Assembly: GCA_019247695.1 (NCBI GenBank)
Contig: JAFBAP010000063.1
Location: forward strand, 1 to 48,854
Length of the DNA stretch: 48,854 bases
From: Verrucomicrobiota bacterium
GTDB taxonomy: Bacteria > Verrucomicrobiota > Verrucomicrobiia > Chthoniobacterales > JAFAMB01
Reading direction: 5' to 3'
Both the position numbers and the translations under genes were made by a program. The notes beneath the pieces were generated by a model. The model was given only the letters and a program-made list of their open reading frames with translations, was not told the DNA's origin and made no database searches. Position 1 is the first letter of the stretch. Every line of letters begins with the position of its first letter. Below are positions 16,347 to 24,229 of the stretch, one piece after another.

Positions 16347-17420
16347 ATGCCGAAACTTTTCCCCCTGGAACGTCGCGCCCTTGACACGAGGGCGTCATCT
16401 TCAGACCATTCGCCCCGCTTGCCGTTCGCTTTTGCCGCGCGCCGGCTTCGGCCGCTCCTCATTCCCGCGCTGGCGCTCGTCGCGCTGTTTGGACCGGTGG
16501 TCGCCACCTGGGCGGCCCCTGATGAAATCATCGTCGGCCTCGTCACCAAAACCGAGGTGAACCCGTTCTTCGTCAAGATGAGGCAGGCAGCTGCCGCCGA
16601 AGCGGGGAAACAGGGCGTCAAGCTCATCGCGCGCGCCGGCAAGTTCGACGGGGATAACGAAGGTCAGGTTGCGGCGGTCGAAGCGCTCATCAGCGCGGGC
16701 GCAAAGGGCATTCTGATCACCCCGAACAATTCGACCGGCGTGCTTGGAGTGGTGAAAAAGGCCCGCGATAAAGGCATTTTGGTCATTGCCCTGGATACCG
16801 CGACGGATCCTCCGGACGCGGTGGATGCGACGTTTGCCACGGACAATTTCCAGGCCGGGGTTCTGCAAGGCAAATATGCCCGGAAAGCATTGGGCGACAA
16901 GACGCCGAAGCTGGCCATGCTGGACGGGACCCCCGGCGGCACGGTCGACACCTTCAGGCACAACGGCTTTTTGGAGGGTTTCGGCATCAAAGAAGGTGAT
17001 CCGGCCGTTGTCGGCCGGCAGAACACGCACGGCGCCCAGGATGAAGGTCAAACGGCGATGGAAAACCTGTTGAGCGCCCACCCGGACATCAACGTGGTCT
17101 ACACCGTCAACGAACCCGCGGCGGAAGGGGCTTACGCGGCCATCAAGGCGGCAGGCAAAACCAAAGACGTCGTCCTAACTTCCATCGACGGTGGCCGTCT
17201 CGGCGTACAGTACGTCAAGGATGGCAGGATCGCGGCCACGGTGATGCAGTTCCCCTTGATCATGGCCACCCGCGGCGTTGACGCCGTGGTCGATTACGTG
17301 AAGACCGGAAAAAAACCGAGTGGATTCATCAACACGGGTGCCGAGTTGATCACCGATAAACCTTTTGAAGGGCTGCCCTCAAAGGATACGAAGTGGGGAT
17401 TGGAAAACTGCTGGGGGTAA
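16347..17420 (+). CDS. Sugar ABC transporter substrate-binding protein (ribose/fructose type)
   Basis: This 357-residue periplasmic binding protein (family 1/4, RbsB-FrcB-like) delivers a pentose or hexose to the permease encoded next. A long N-terminal region ends in a signal peptide (basic RRLRP, then LLIPALALVALFGPVVATWA). The mature part starts DEIIVGLVTKTEVNPFFVKM, the classic first strand and sugar-binding Asn-Pro-Phe-Phe. ISAGAKGILITPNNSTG, VIALDTATDP, LDGTPGGTVDTFRHNGF and VVYTVNEPAAEGAYAAIKAA follow in family order. The 30 residues before the signal peptide are unusual, and a TTG at 16419 may be the true start. It is followed by a hairpin and then the permease and ATPase genes. The mature-part motifs resemble fructose importers; substrate is inference. 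Confidence 0.87.
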   Translation: MPKLFPLERRALDTRASSSDHSPRLPFAFAARRLRPLLIPALALVALFGPVVATWAAPDEIIVGLVTKTEVNPFFVKMRQAAAAEAGKQGVKLIARAGKFDGDNEGQVAAVEALISAGAKGILITPNNSTGVLGVVKKARDKGILVIALDTATDPPDAVDATFATDNFQAGVLQGKYARKALGDKTPKLAMLDGTPGGTVDTFRHNGFLEGFGIKEGDPAVVGRQNTHGAQDEGQTAMENLLSAHPDINVVYTVNEPAAEGAYAAIKAAGKTKDVVLTSIDGGRLGVQYVKDGRIAATVMQFPLIMATRGVDAVVDYVKTGKKPSGFINTGAELITDKPFEGLPSKDTKWGLENCWG

Positions 17421-17427
17421 AAGCAAA

Positions 17428-17444
17428 GCCCGGCGCAGCCGGGC
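17428..17444 (+). terminator. Intra-operon hairpin after the binding-protein gene
   Basis: Perfect 7-bp arms gcccggc / gccgggc with a gca loop lie 8 bp after the stop codon, with no T-run. In binding-protein operons such hairpins commonly protect the upstream message or attenuate the downstream genes, so that binding protein is made in excess over permease. That role is inferred here. Confidence 0.45.
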
Positions 17445-17542
17445 GGCACGCGAGGTTCCGCCCGGCCCCTGACGAGGTTCCTCGGCCACCCTTGGGCCCT
17501 CCTTCGCGAGCGCAACCGTACGGCGGTCACCGTCGCCATCCG

Positions 17543-18538
17543 ATGTCCAACCCAGAAATCGCTCTGTCTCACCGCAAGGGAGACATGCCGGCAGCCCTCC
17601 GGCTTTTGACGCTGCCGACCTTGGGGCCGCTGCTCGTCCTGTTGTTGTTCGCCGCCTACTTCGGACTCACCACACGAACCTTCCTGGCTCCGGGTAATCT
17701 GTCGCTCGTCGTCCAACAGAGCGTGATCGTCGGCACGCTCGCCATCGGGCAGACCCTGGTCATCCTGACTGCCGGTATCGATCTGGCCAACGGTGCCGTC
17801 GCCGTCTTCGCCACCATCGTGGCGGGACGCCTCGCAAACGCCGGGAACAATGCCATGGCATGCCTGGCCTTCGCCATCTTTCTCTGCGTGCTCGTCGGGT
17901 TCCTCATCGGCCTTCTGGTCAGCAGGCTGCGCCTGCCTCCTTTCATCGTCACCCTCGGCTTTCTGGGCATCGTGACCGCAGCCACCCGTCTCATCGCCCA
18001 AGGAGGCGCCTTCCCGGTTACCGACGATTTCCTCAGCTGGACCGGCAATGCCCTTTCCATTCATGGAACGGCCGTCACTTACGGTACGATGCTTATGATC
18101 GGCCTTTACGTCATCATCTGGTACCTCCTGACCCAGACGGCGTGGGGCCGGCACGTCTACGCCATCGGCAATCACCGCGAGGCGGCGCGCCTCGTCGGCA
18201 TCCCGGTCGAAAACCGGCTGCTCTCGGTCTACACCCTGGCCGCGTTTATTTACGGCGTGGGCGCGTGGCTGGCCCTCGGGCGCATCCCCAACGCCGACCC
18301 TAATGCGCTTCAGAATGCCAACCTGGACAGCATCACCGCGGTCGTGATCGGCGGGACGAGCCTGTTCGGGGGCAGGGGCAATGTCTGGGGCACGCTGGTA
18401 GGAACCCTGATCGTGTCCGTCCTGCGCAACGGCCTGACGCTTTCCGGGATTGATCCACTCTGGCAGGATCTGGTTACGGGCGTGCTCGTGATCGGGGCCG
18501 TGGCTCTGGATCAAATTTCACGACGGAGGCAGCGCTGA
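17543..18538 (+). CDS. Sugar ABC transporter permease (RbsC/FrcC type)
   Basis: This 331-residue inner-membrane permease of the BPD_transp_2 family forms the channel of a ribose/fructose-type importer. About nine helices are visible, beginning LPTLGPLLVLLLFAAYFGL. Conserved family segments include LAIGQTLVILTAGIDLANGA, FIVTLGFLGIVTAATRLIAQG, VYAIGNHREAARLVGIPVE (the loop that docks on the ATPase) and AVVIGGTSLFGGRGNVWGTL. The ATG at 17543 is chosen over an upstream in-frame start because the upstream translation is Arg/Pro-rich and crosses the hairpin. The stop codon overlaps the ATPase ATG by one base. The C-terminus resembles the partial permease at 1-147. Confidence 0.88.
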   Translation: MSNPEIALSHRKGDMPAALRLLTLPTLGPLLVLLLFAAYFGLTTRTFLAPGNLSLVVQQSVIVGTLAIGQTLVILTAGIDLANGAVAVFATIVAGRLANAGNNAMACLAFAIFLCVLVGFLIGLLVSRLRLPPFIVTLGFLGIVTAATRLIAQGGAFPVTDDFLSWTGNALSIHGTAVTYGTMLMIGLYVIIWYLLTQTAWGRHVYAIGNHREAARLVGIPVENRLLSVYTLAAFIYGVGAWLALGRIPNADPNALQNANLDSITAVVIGGTSLFGGRGNVWGTLVGTLIVSVLRNGLTLSGIDPLWQDLVTGVLVIGAVALDQISRRRQR

Positions 18539-19359
18539 TGCCTGCTTCGCCGCCGTCATCGCCAACGACACCCGGGATCGTCCTCGAGGCGCGCGGGATC
18601 GTGAAGCGTTACGGCCACGTCACGGCACTTAACGGCGCCCACCTTGAACTCAGGGCTGGGGAGGTGCTGGCCGTGGTGGGCGACAACGGGGCCGGGAAAA
18701 GCACCATGATCAAAGTGCTCTGCGGCGCCGTGATCCCGGACGAGGGCCAGGTGTTCCTGGACGGCCAGCCCGTCCGGTTTCAAAACCCGCTCGACGCGCG
18801 CAAACGCGGGATCGAGACGGTTTTTCAGGACCTCGCGGTTGCGCCCGCTCTGGACATCGCCACCAACCTTTTCCTCGGACGCGAAGTGCGCCGCAACGGA
18901 CCCGTCGGCTCGATGTTCCGCCTTTTGGACAAGGGGCGCATGCGACGCGAAGCCGAACGGGAAATGGCGGAGCTGAAATTCCACCTGCCCGCCATCGACA
19001 GCGCCGTGGAAAACTTGTCCGGCGGCCAGCGGCAGGGCGTCGCCGTCGCCCGCGCCGCGATCTTTGCCCGCCGGCTGGTGATCATGGACGAGCCGACCGC
19101 CGCCCTGGGGGTTCGTGAATCGGGACAAGTGCTGAATTTGATCCGCACCATCCGCAACCGCGGGTTGCCGGTAATTCTGATCAGCCATAACATGCCGCAC
19201 GTGTTTGAGGTTGCCGACCGCATCCACATCATGCGGCTTGGCCGGCGTGCCGCCCTCACCGCGCCTCGGCGCCACACCATGGCCGAGGTGGTGGCCATCA
19301 TGACCGGGGCCGCCCCCGGCGATGAGCCTGCAGTTGACGAGGCACCCGACGCCGGGTGA
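18538..19359 (+). CDS. Sugar ABC transporter ATP-binding protein (FrcA type)
   Basis: This 273-residue cytoplasmic ATPase has a single nucleotide-binding domain, unlike RbsA, which has two; that fits FrcA-type importers. Walker A is GDNGAGKST (near residues 54-62), the Q-loop region is RGIETVFQDLAVAP, the signature LSGGQRQGVAVARA is slightly unusual (Q-G-V rather than Q-R-V), Walker B is LVIMDEPTAALG, and the switch His is in ILISHNMPHVFEVAD. The ATG overlaps the stop of the permease gene by one base (TGATG), so translation is coupled. A single-domain ATPase next to one permease implies homodimers of both. A Pro/Ala/Asp-rich tail of about 20 residues follows the domain. Confidence 0.9.
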   Translation: MPASPPSSPTTPGIVLEARGIVKRYGHVTALNGAHLELRAGEVLAVVGDNGAGKSTMIKVLCGAVIPDEGQVFLDGQPVRFQNPLDARKRGIETVFQDLAVAPALDIATNLFLGREVRRNGPVGSMFRLLDKGRMRREAEREMAELKFHLPAIDSAVENLSGGQRQGVAVARAAIFARRLVIMDEPTAALGVRESGQVLNLIRTIRNRGLPVILISHNMPHVFEVADRIHIMRLGRRAALTAPRRHTMAEVVAIMTGAAPGDEPAVDEAPDAG

Positions 19360-19362
19360 GAT

Positions 19363-19385
19363 GCCCGCCCCACTGCGGGGCAGGC
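19363..19385 (+). terminator. Possible terminator after the importer operon
   Basis: A 9-bp stem with one mismatch (gcccgcccc against ggggcaggc) and a five-base loop starts 4 bp after the stop codon of the ATPase gene. No T-run follows, so this is a weak intrinsic terminator or an RNA-stability hairpin. Confidence 0.35.
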
Positions 19386-19420
19386 GGCGCCGCCGTCAGC
19401 AAATGCGCGGCTCGAAAATG

Positions 19421-19489
19421 TTTTACAACTGCTAAATCCATTATATGGGATCATATCGATAGTCTTGATAATTAACATGGATTGTAAAA
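19421..19489. promoter_or_regulatory. AT-rich interrupted inverted repeat upstream of the kinase gene
   Basis: An AT-rich island in GC-rich surroundings. TTTTACAA (19421-19428) and AAATCCAT (19434-19441) are mirrored by ATGGATTGTAAAA (19477-19489). The enclosed bases include tatatgggatcatatcgat. Such a local drop in GC with dyad symmetry about 100 bp before the histidine kinase start suggests a promoter with a regulator site. The regulator is unknown. Confidence 0.4.
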
Positions 19490-19585
19490 TCGCCAGGGGG
19501 CGTCTGCACGGGACGCATCGCCCCATTCGCCCCGCCGGCCGGCTCGTCTCCGGCCAGCCCGGTTCTTTACTGCACGGATCCGCTT

Positions 19586-21295
19586 ATGGCTGATGAGTTG
19601 AGGGCCCACGCCGAGCGGCTGCGGGCCCTTCTTGAACAAGAGCGCGAAGCATTATCCGGCAGCCGGGAAACCATCGCCCGGCTACTGCACAGCATCATGG
19701 GCCATTTGCATGATGCCGACACCGACTGCGGCATCAGACCCCCTGAGGTAACGGCTAAAGAACAAGCCGAGGAAGCCCTTCGGCTGTTGGTGGACCGGTT
19801 GCCCGATGGGGTGCTCGTCAACTGCGAGGACCGCATCGTCTTCGCCAACCCGGCCGCCTGCAAGATCCTCGGTGCCCGCCGGCCTGAAGAGTTGCTCGGC
19901 AAAGGCGCACTGGAACTGGTGTCCCCGGAAGGACGCGTGCGTGCGCAGCGGCGGGTTCAGCGCGTGTTGGCGAGCGTGGAAGTAGCCCCCGAGGAGGACA
20001 CGCTCTTGCAGCTGGATGGCACGCCGGTGGAGGTCGAAGTCACCGCCATTCCCTTCCTGCACGAGGGCAAAGCGGCGGTGCAAGTCATCTTGCGCGACCA
20101 TGCCGAGCGCAAACGGCTTGAGGCCCAACTGCGCCACGCCCAAAAACTGGAAGCCATCGGCCAGTTGGCCGGGGGCGTGGCCCACGACTTCAATAACCTG
20201 CTGACCATTATCCAACTCCACGCCGCCTCCCAGCTGAGCGCCGGGAATCTGAGCGCAAAGGTGGCCGAATCGGCCCACCAGATCGCCGTGGCCGCCGAGC
20301 GGGCGGCCGCCCTTACGCGCCAGTTGCTCACGTTCAGCCGCAAGCAGGTGACCCAGATGGCCGAGCTGGACCTCAACGAGGTGGTCGCCGACCTCACCAA
20401 GATGCTTCAACGACTCCTGGGCGAGGACGTCCGGTTGGACGTGAGCCTTTCCCCCGCCCAGCCCTTCATCCGTGCCGATGCGGGCATGATCGAGCAGGTG
20501 GTCTTCAACCTGGCCATTAACGCGCGCGACGCCATGCCCCGAGGCGGGCGCCTCCGCATCCAGACGGAAATGGTCGACCTGAACGAGTCTGGTGCCCAAG
20601 TCAACCCCGAGGCGCGCCCGGGCGCGTTTGTGTGCCTGAGCGTCAACGACACGGGCCAGGGAATCGCTCCCGAACACATGCCGCGCCTCTTCGAGCCGTT
20701 CTTCAGCACCAAAAAGGTGGGCGAAGGCACAGGCCTGGGCTTGGCGACCGTCTACGGCATCATGAAACAGCACCACGGCTGGATCACCGTCGAAAGTCAG
20801 ATCCAGAAAGGAACCACGTTCCGCGCCTTCTTTCCGCGGTCGTTCGGGGTGGAAGCGGCCCCCCTCGAACCCGGCGAACCCATGCACGCGCCCGTGCTCC
20901 CGCGGGGCAGTGAAGGCATCCTGGTAGTCGAAGATGAAGCGCCGGTGCGGCAGGTGGTGCGGACGATCCTGGAGAGCCTCGGTTACCGTGTCTTCGAAGC
21001 CGATTCGGGTCCGGCAGCTCTCGCGGTGTGGCGCGAACGCAAAAGTGAAGTTGGGCTGGTGCTGACCGACATCGTCATGCCCGAGAGCATGACGGGGCGC
21101 GCGCTGGCCGAACGGCTGTGGGCGGAGGCGCCGACCTTGCCGGTCATCCTCACCAGCGGCTACAGCCCGCAGATGGCCGGCCAGGAACGCGGGGTCGGCG
21201 AGGGGGTGGCGTTCCTCCAGAAACCGTACCTTCCTGATCGGCTGGCCACCCTGGTGCGGGAAGTTTTGGATGCACGGGAAACGGTCTGTCCATAA
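19586..21295 (+). CDS. Hybrid sensor histidine kinase with PAS and receiver domains
   Basis: This 569-residue protein lacks obvious membrane helices and so is probably a cytosolic sensor. Order: N-terminal coiled coil (about 1-55), PAS domain (about 65-175, including FANPAACKILGARRPEELLG), HisKA with phospho-acceptor His200 in GGVAHDFNNLLTI, HATPase_c with N-box INARDAMPRGG, DTGQGIAPEHMPRLFEPFFS and GTGLGLATVYGI, and a C-terminal receiver (about 447-565) with acidic pocket VVEDEAP, phospho-acceptor Asp495 in LTDIVMP and Lys in FLQKPYL. This is the common hybrid-kinase architecture; the signal is unknown. No response-regulator gene sits beside it. It stops 51 bp before the left attachment repeat, so it is the last gene before the island. 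Confidence 0.88.
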   Translation: MADELRAHAERLRALLEQEREALSGSRETIARLLHSIMGHLHDADTDCGIRPPEVTAKEQAEEALRLLVDRLPDGVLVNCEDRIVFANPAACKILGARRPEELLGKGALELVSPEGRVRAQRRVQRVLASVEVAPEEDTLLQLDGTPVEVEVTAIPFLHEGKAAVQVILRDHAERKRLEAQLRHAQKLEAIGQLAGGVAHDFNNLLTIIQLHAASQLSAGNLSAKVAESAHQIAVAAERAAALTRQLLTFSRKQVTQMAELDLNEVVADLTKMLQRLLGEDVRLDVSLSPAQPFIRADAGMIEQVVFNLAINARDAMPRGGRLRIQTEMVDLNESGAQVNPEARPGAFVCLSVNDTGQGIAPEHMPRLFEPFFSTKKVGEGTGLGLATVYGIMKQHHGWITVESQIQKGTTFRAFFPRSFGVEAAPLEPGEPMHAPVLPRGSEGILVVEDEAPVRQVVRTILESLGYRVFEADSGPAALAVWRERKSEVGLVLTDIVMPESMTGRALAERLWAEAPTLPVILTSGYSPQMAGQERGVGEGVAFLQKPYLPDRLATLVREVLDARETVCP

Positions 21296-21345
21296 GGAAC
21301 AGGTCCCGGCCCCAAAAGTGAGTCACCCCCGCTTTGCCGCCAGGC

Positions 21346-21372
21346 GTGGAGCGGGTGAAGGGAATCGAACCC
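21346..21372 (-). repeat. Island attachment repeat: 27-bp copy of the tRNA-Gly 3' end
   Basis: All 27 bases match 32209-32235, covering the CCA-coding end, the acceptor 3' strand and part of the T arm of the tRNA-Gly gene, in the same orientation. After a 2-base gap the match resumes for five more bases (gtatg). Beyond that, the tRNA sequence is absent. The copy is thus a displaced 3' end, as left when an element integrates into a tRNA gene. It marks the distal edge of the island. Confidence 0.8.
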
Positions 21373-21482
21373 GTATGGAACGCAGGGGCTCGAGACGATA
21401 AGGCTCACGATTACTTGGCAACACGCGATGCAATACAGAGCATCATACCGTCCGGTGATACCGACCCGGTGTTTGGTAACGT

Positions 21483-22058
21483 ATGGCGCAAACCGACCGC
21501 AGACCCCGTCTCCAGTTTGACCTTTCGCTGGTGGAGGCGCTCAGGCGGATCTACGCCACGGCATGGGAGATGGCGGCCTTCTTCGGGTGGCATGAGAGCA
21601 CCATTTACTGGCAACTTCAGAAGCCTGAAAGCGAGTTTTGCAAGACTTACGCTAAAGGGAGTTCACATCAAAACCTCCGGCTGCGGGCCAAGCTCGTAGA
21701 GGTGGCAAGGCGCGGGGCCTGCTTCATTTTGTGGAAGTTGGCAACTCACCACCTTGGATACAGCGCATACCCGTCCCAGGATATAAACGTCCAAAGCACC
21801 GCCATTTCGGGGAATAAACCGGCAATTATCATCGACGAAATGACCAAGAAACGCTTGAACAAGCTTACGGAAGTGATCCGTTGCGAAGAAGCCTGCCCGC
21901 ATGACCCCGTTGAGGCTGCCTTGACACGCCGGTTTCGATGCCGCCCCGCCTTAACCCAGCCAAGCGCCACGAAATGCGCAATCATCCACCGCTTGGCTCG
22001 GGCGCTAAAGGTGCGGGAAGACGAATTGTTCCGGACTGCGTATAGGGAGATCAGCTGA
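21483..22058 (+). CDS. Terminase-small-subunit-like / HTH protein
   Basis: A 191-residue protein whose first 110 residues resemble small phage packaging or HTH proteins: EALRRIYATAWEMAAFFGWH looks like a helix-turn-helix that reads as 'key step, then a ladder of helices', followed by LRLRAKLVEVARRGACFILW and KLATHHLGYS, the R-x-x-Q/L-x-x-A...G-x-x-x-x-L-I-W-L-G-K pattern typical of such proteins. The last 55 residues (HRLARALKVREDELF) are a second helical segment not usual for that group. No large terminase, portal or capsid gene is near, so this is a phage-like remnant or an adopted DNA-binding protein. It is the first gene inside the island. The function is uncertain. Confidence 0.55.
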   Translation: MAQTDRRPRLQFDLSLVEALRRIYATAWEMAAFFGWHESTIYWQLQKPESEFCKTYAKGSSHQNLRLRAKLVEVARRGACFILWKLATHHLGYSAYPSQDINVQSTAISGNKPAIIIDEMTKKRLNKLTEVIRCEEACPHDPVEAALTRRFRCRPALTQPSATKCAIIHRLARALKVREDELFRTAYREIS

Positions 22059-22248
22059 AGCAGCAACGATTCGGGCGTCGCATTTGGCTTGGGACGTTGT
22101 TTTGACCTGGCCGTCTGTTTTTGAATTTCCATACTGGTGCGTTGCTGCGCCGGGAGTAAATGCGGGAACATAGCGCGACCGTCCACCGCGTTCCCCTTGA
22201 GCCTTGTACGCAATCGGCAGTTTCTGCGCTAGAGTGCCACCTTTTATC

Positions 22249-23925
22249 ATGAAACTGCGATGCGACCTGTGCTCAGATTCCGGTGCACTCCAGGAACTCC
22301 GGCATTTTCTCAAAGGCTTCCTCCATCACCAGGGCTGGACTACCGCCATGATCAAAGGACCTTGGGGGATTGGGAAAACCTCCGCAGTGCTCTCCCTGTT
22401 GAATCCCGCCAATGGTAAACCGCCCGAAGACCTAGAAGTTAAAATGTTCGCTTACGTTTCCTTGGCCGGGGTAAAGGAGCTGAACGACGAACGCTCGGTA
22501 TTTCTGAGCGGCCTGGAGCGGTTTAACGGAGCTGCATTGGGCAAAATAAAGAGCGCAAGCAAAATCCTCTCAAAGACGCTCTCCGGGGTAGTGAGTTTAG
22601 GAGGGTACGGAAGCCGCCTTTCTGGCTTGGCTGAACTCGCCGCCCTTGGAGCTTCCGGGTTAATGTCCAACGCACTTGTAGTCTTCGACGACTTGGAACG
22701 TCGCGCCACCGCGCTCGAATTGCAGGAGGTGCTCGGGTGCGTGATGCGTTTGGTCGAGACGCGTGGTTGCCGTGTACTGGTGATCTGCAACGAGGATGCG
22801 CTCGCGAAGGACCTCGACGTGTTGAACCTTCAACGCGAAAAGGTTTTTGATCTTGAGTACGCCTTCGAGCCTTCGGTCAAAGATCTCGTTTCTGCCCTTG
22901 TGGCCGGCGACTCAGTTCGCAAATGGCTGCTGCGCGCGTTCGAGCCACTTGGGATCAGAAATCTCCGCGTTCTTGCCAAAGCTGCAGGGGCGGTCGCTCA
23001 TTTTCAACGTAACCTCACCACGTGGCCGGCACCTACGCGTGACCGCATTCTCGAAAACGTGGCCCATATAACCGCCCTGAGGTGGCAAATCGGCCAACCA
23101 ATCCAAGCTGGAGATCTCGAGGCCGGGGCGATCCTGAAACTACGGTCGGAGGTCGTAAAGAGTTTTCAACCTTCGCCTTTGCAGCAGGCGCTCATGCGAA
23201 GCGATTTCATCGCGTCGGTTGCCGACCCGCTCGTGCTTGAATACCTGTCCTCGGGAAAACTAAACTCAGTACAGCTTGAGCAGGCCGCATCGGTGGAGGC
23301 TAGACGTGCCCAGAAGAGCTTGGCTTCGGACTTGGCGGATCGCCTGGTAACGGCCTATTGGGACACATTCGCCCCCATACCCCGTGATCTCATCGCAGAA
23401 GGGCAGCAGCTCTTGGAGGAGCCTTTTCACGATCACGAGTGGTCCGCCCTGCTAAAGATCATTCTCGTTTTCCAGCATCTCAAAATGGAGGTGGATCATG
23501 CGGCGTTGGAGCGACGTTGGGCAAGAGAATGGGAGTGGGAAGATCGTTTAGCATCTGAGGCGCTTATGCAGTTACAAGGTGAAGAGGCTCGCACCATCTT
23601 TACAGCGAGAATGACCGAGCGGCAGGTGAGGAATCTTCAGCCTCGCGAGGTTTTCGTGCATATGCTAATAACCGGCGGGTTTAATGGCGAACTGCTAAAA
23701 ACGAAAGAGTTTCGGGATCCGGACTGGCTCTGTAATGCCCTCAAACAAGTGCATGTGCTCGGACTCCCTGAAAGGCTCGGTACTTTGTCGCGATTGCTGC
23801 GTGCAACGCCCGAACTAAAGGATGCTTCTGAATCGTTGGAGCAAGCATTGCAAAGCCTTTCCCCAGAGAACACCGCAAACGAAGCCCGAGTGCGTCAGAT
23901 CAGGCATAATTCGGAGCAGGAATGA
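22249..23925 (+). CDS. KAP-type P-loop ATPase, candidate defence protein
   Basis: A 558-residue predicted soluble ATPase. Walker A is GPWGIGKT at 37-44, the G-x-W-G-x-G-K-S/T form found in KAP NTPases. Walker B is VVFDDLER at 144-151, with the Asp-Asp-Leu-Glu-Arg signature, followed by VLVICNEDALAKD, whose Asn is in the sensor position. The remaining 400 residues are mostly helical and match nothing I know. A Cys-x-x-Cys pair sits at residues 5 and 8. KAP-like ATPases are frequent in bacterial defence islands, and this one sits immediately upstream of a type I RM locus inside a tRNA island, so an antiviral role is a reasonable inference. No toxin, nuclease or membrane partner is fused to it. 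The ATG at 22249 is chosen because the upstream 15 codons lie in leader sequence. Confidence 0.7.
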   Translation: MKLRCDLCSDSGALQELRHFLKGFLHHQGWTTAMIKGPWGIGKTSAVLSLLNPANGKPPEDLEVKMFAYVSLAGVKELNDERSVFLSGLERFNGAALGKIKSASKILSKTLSGVVSLGGYGSRLSGLAELAALGASGLMSNALVVFDDLERRATALELQEVLGCVMRLVETRGCRVLVICNEDALAKDLDVLNLQREKVFDLEYAFEPSVKDLVSALVAGDSVRKWLLRAFEPLGIRNLRVLAKAAGAVAHFQRNLTTWPAPTRDRILENVAHITALRWQIGQPIQAGDLEAGAILKLRSEVVKSFQPSPLQQALMRSDFIASVADPLVLEYLSSGKLNSVQLEQAASVEARRAQKSLASDLADRLVTAYWDTFAPIPRDLIAEGQQLLEEPFHDHEWSALLKIILVFQHLKMEVDHAALERRWAREWEWEDRLASEALMQLQGEEARTIFTARMTERQVRNLQPREVFVHMLITGGFNGELLKTKEFRDPDWLCNALKQVHVLGLPERLGTLSRLLRATPELKDASESLEQALQSLSPENTANEARVRQIRHNSEQE

Positions 23926-24229
23926 AGAGCACGTGAATGAGGGGCGTCAGATGAGCGCCGTGGTTGGCGGGTTGCTGGTGCTCGATCCGTAAAGACCTTC
24001 ACCCCGCTTGGGGCGGCCATAACCTTCAAAGCTTTTGAAAAATTGTTGATTTGAGGTTTCCCGTTCGCTACAACGCGGGCGCTGCGAGAACAAAGATGAG
24101 GTCTGCTGGTGTCGTTTTAACCAGGTTAAGCAGAGCGGTGTTCCCTTTGCGCATCTGTTCGATGCTTAACCGAGGTCGGGTCCGGGTGCATGCCTGACCA
24201 CCCCTTTGACCTCCACGTCCCGTGTCGAA
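23926..24229. other. Intergenic region between the KAP ATPase gene and hsdM
   Basis: The 304 bp hold a short hairpin cccc-gctt-gggg (24002-24013) and a near-palindrome ttcaaa-gct-tttgaa (24025-24039), which could be a regulator site or weak promoter region for the RM locus. A 19-codon frame starting GTG at 23934 is too short to call. The minus strand frame running in from hsdM is treated as antisense shadow. Confidence 0.4.

Noticed and set aside
21334-21699. Plus-strand frame across the attachment repeat
   Set aside because: Its first part is simply a translation of the tRNA 3' end; the rest overlaps the terminase-like gene in another frame.
21746-22213. Minus-strand frame of 155 codons across the terminase-like gene
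   Set aside because: The plus-strand protein has the recognisable helix pattern; this one has none.
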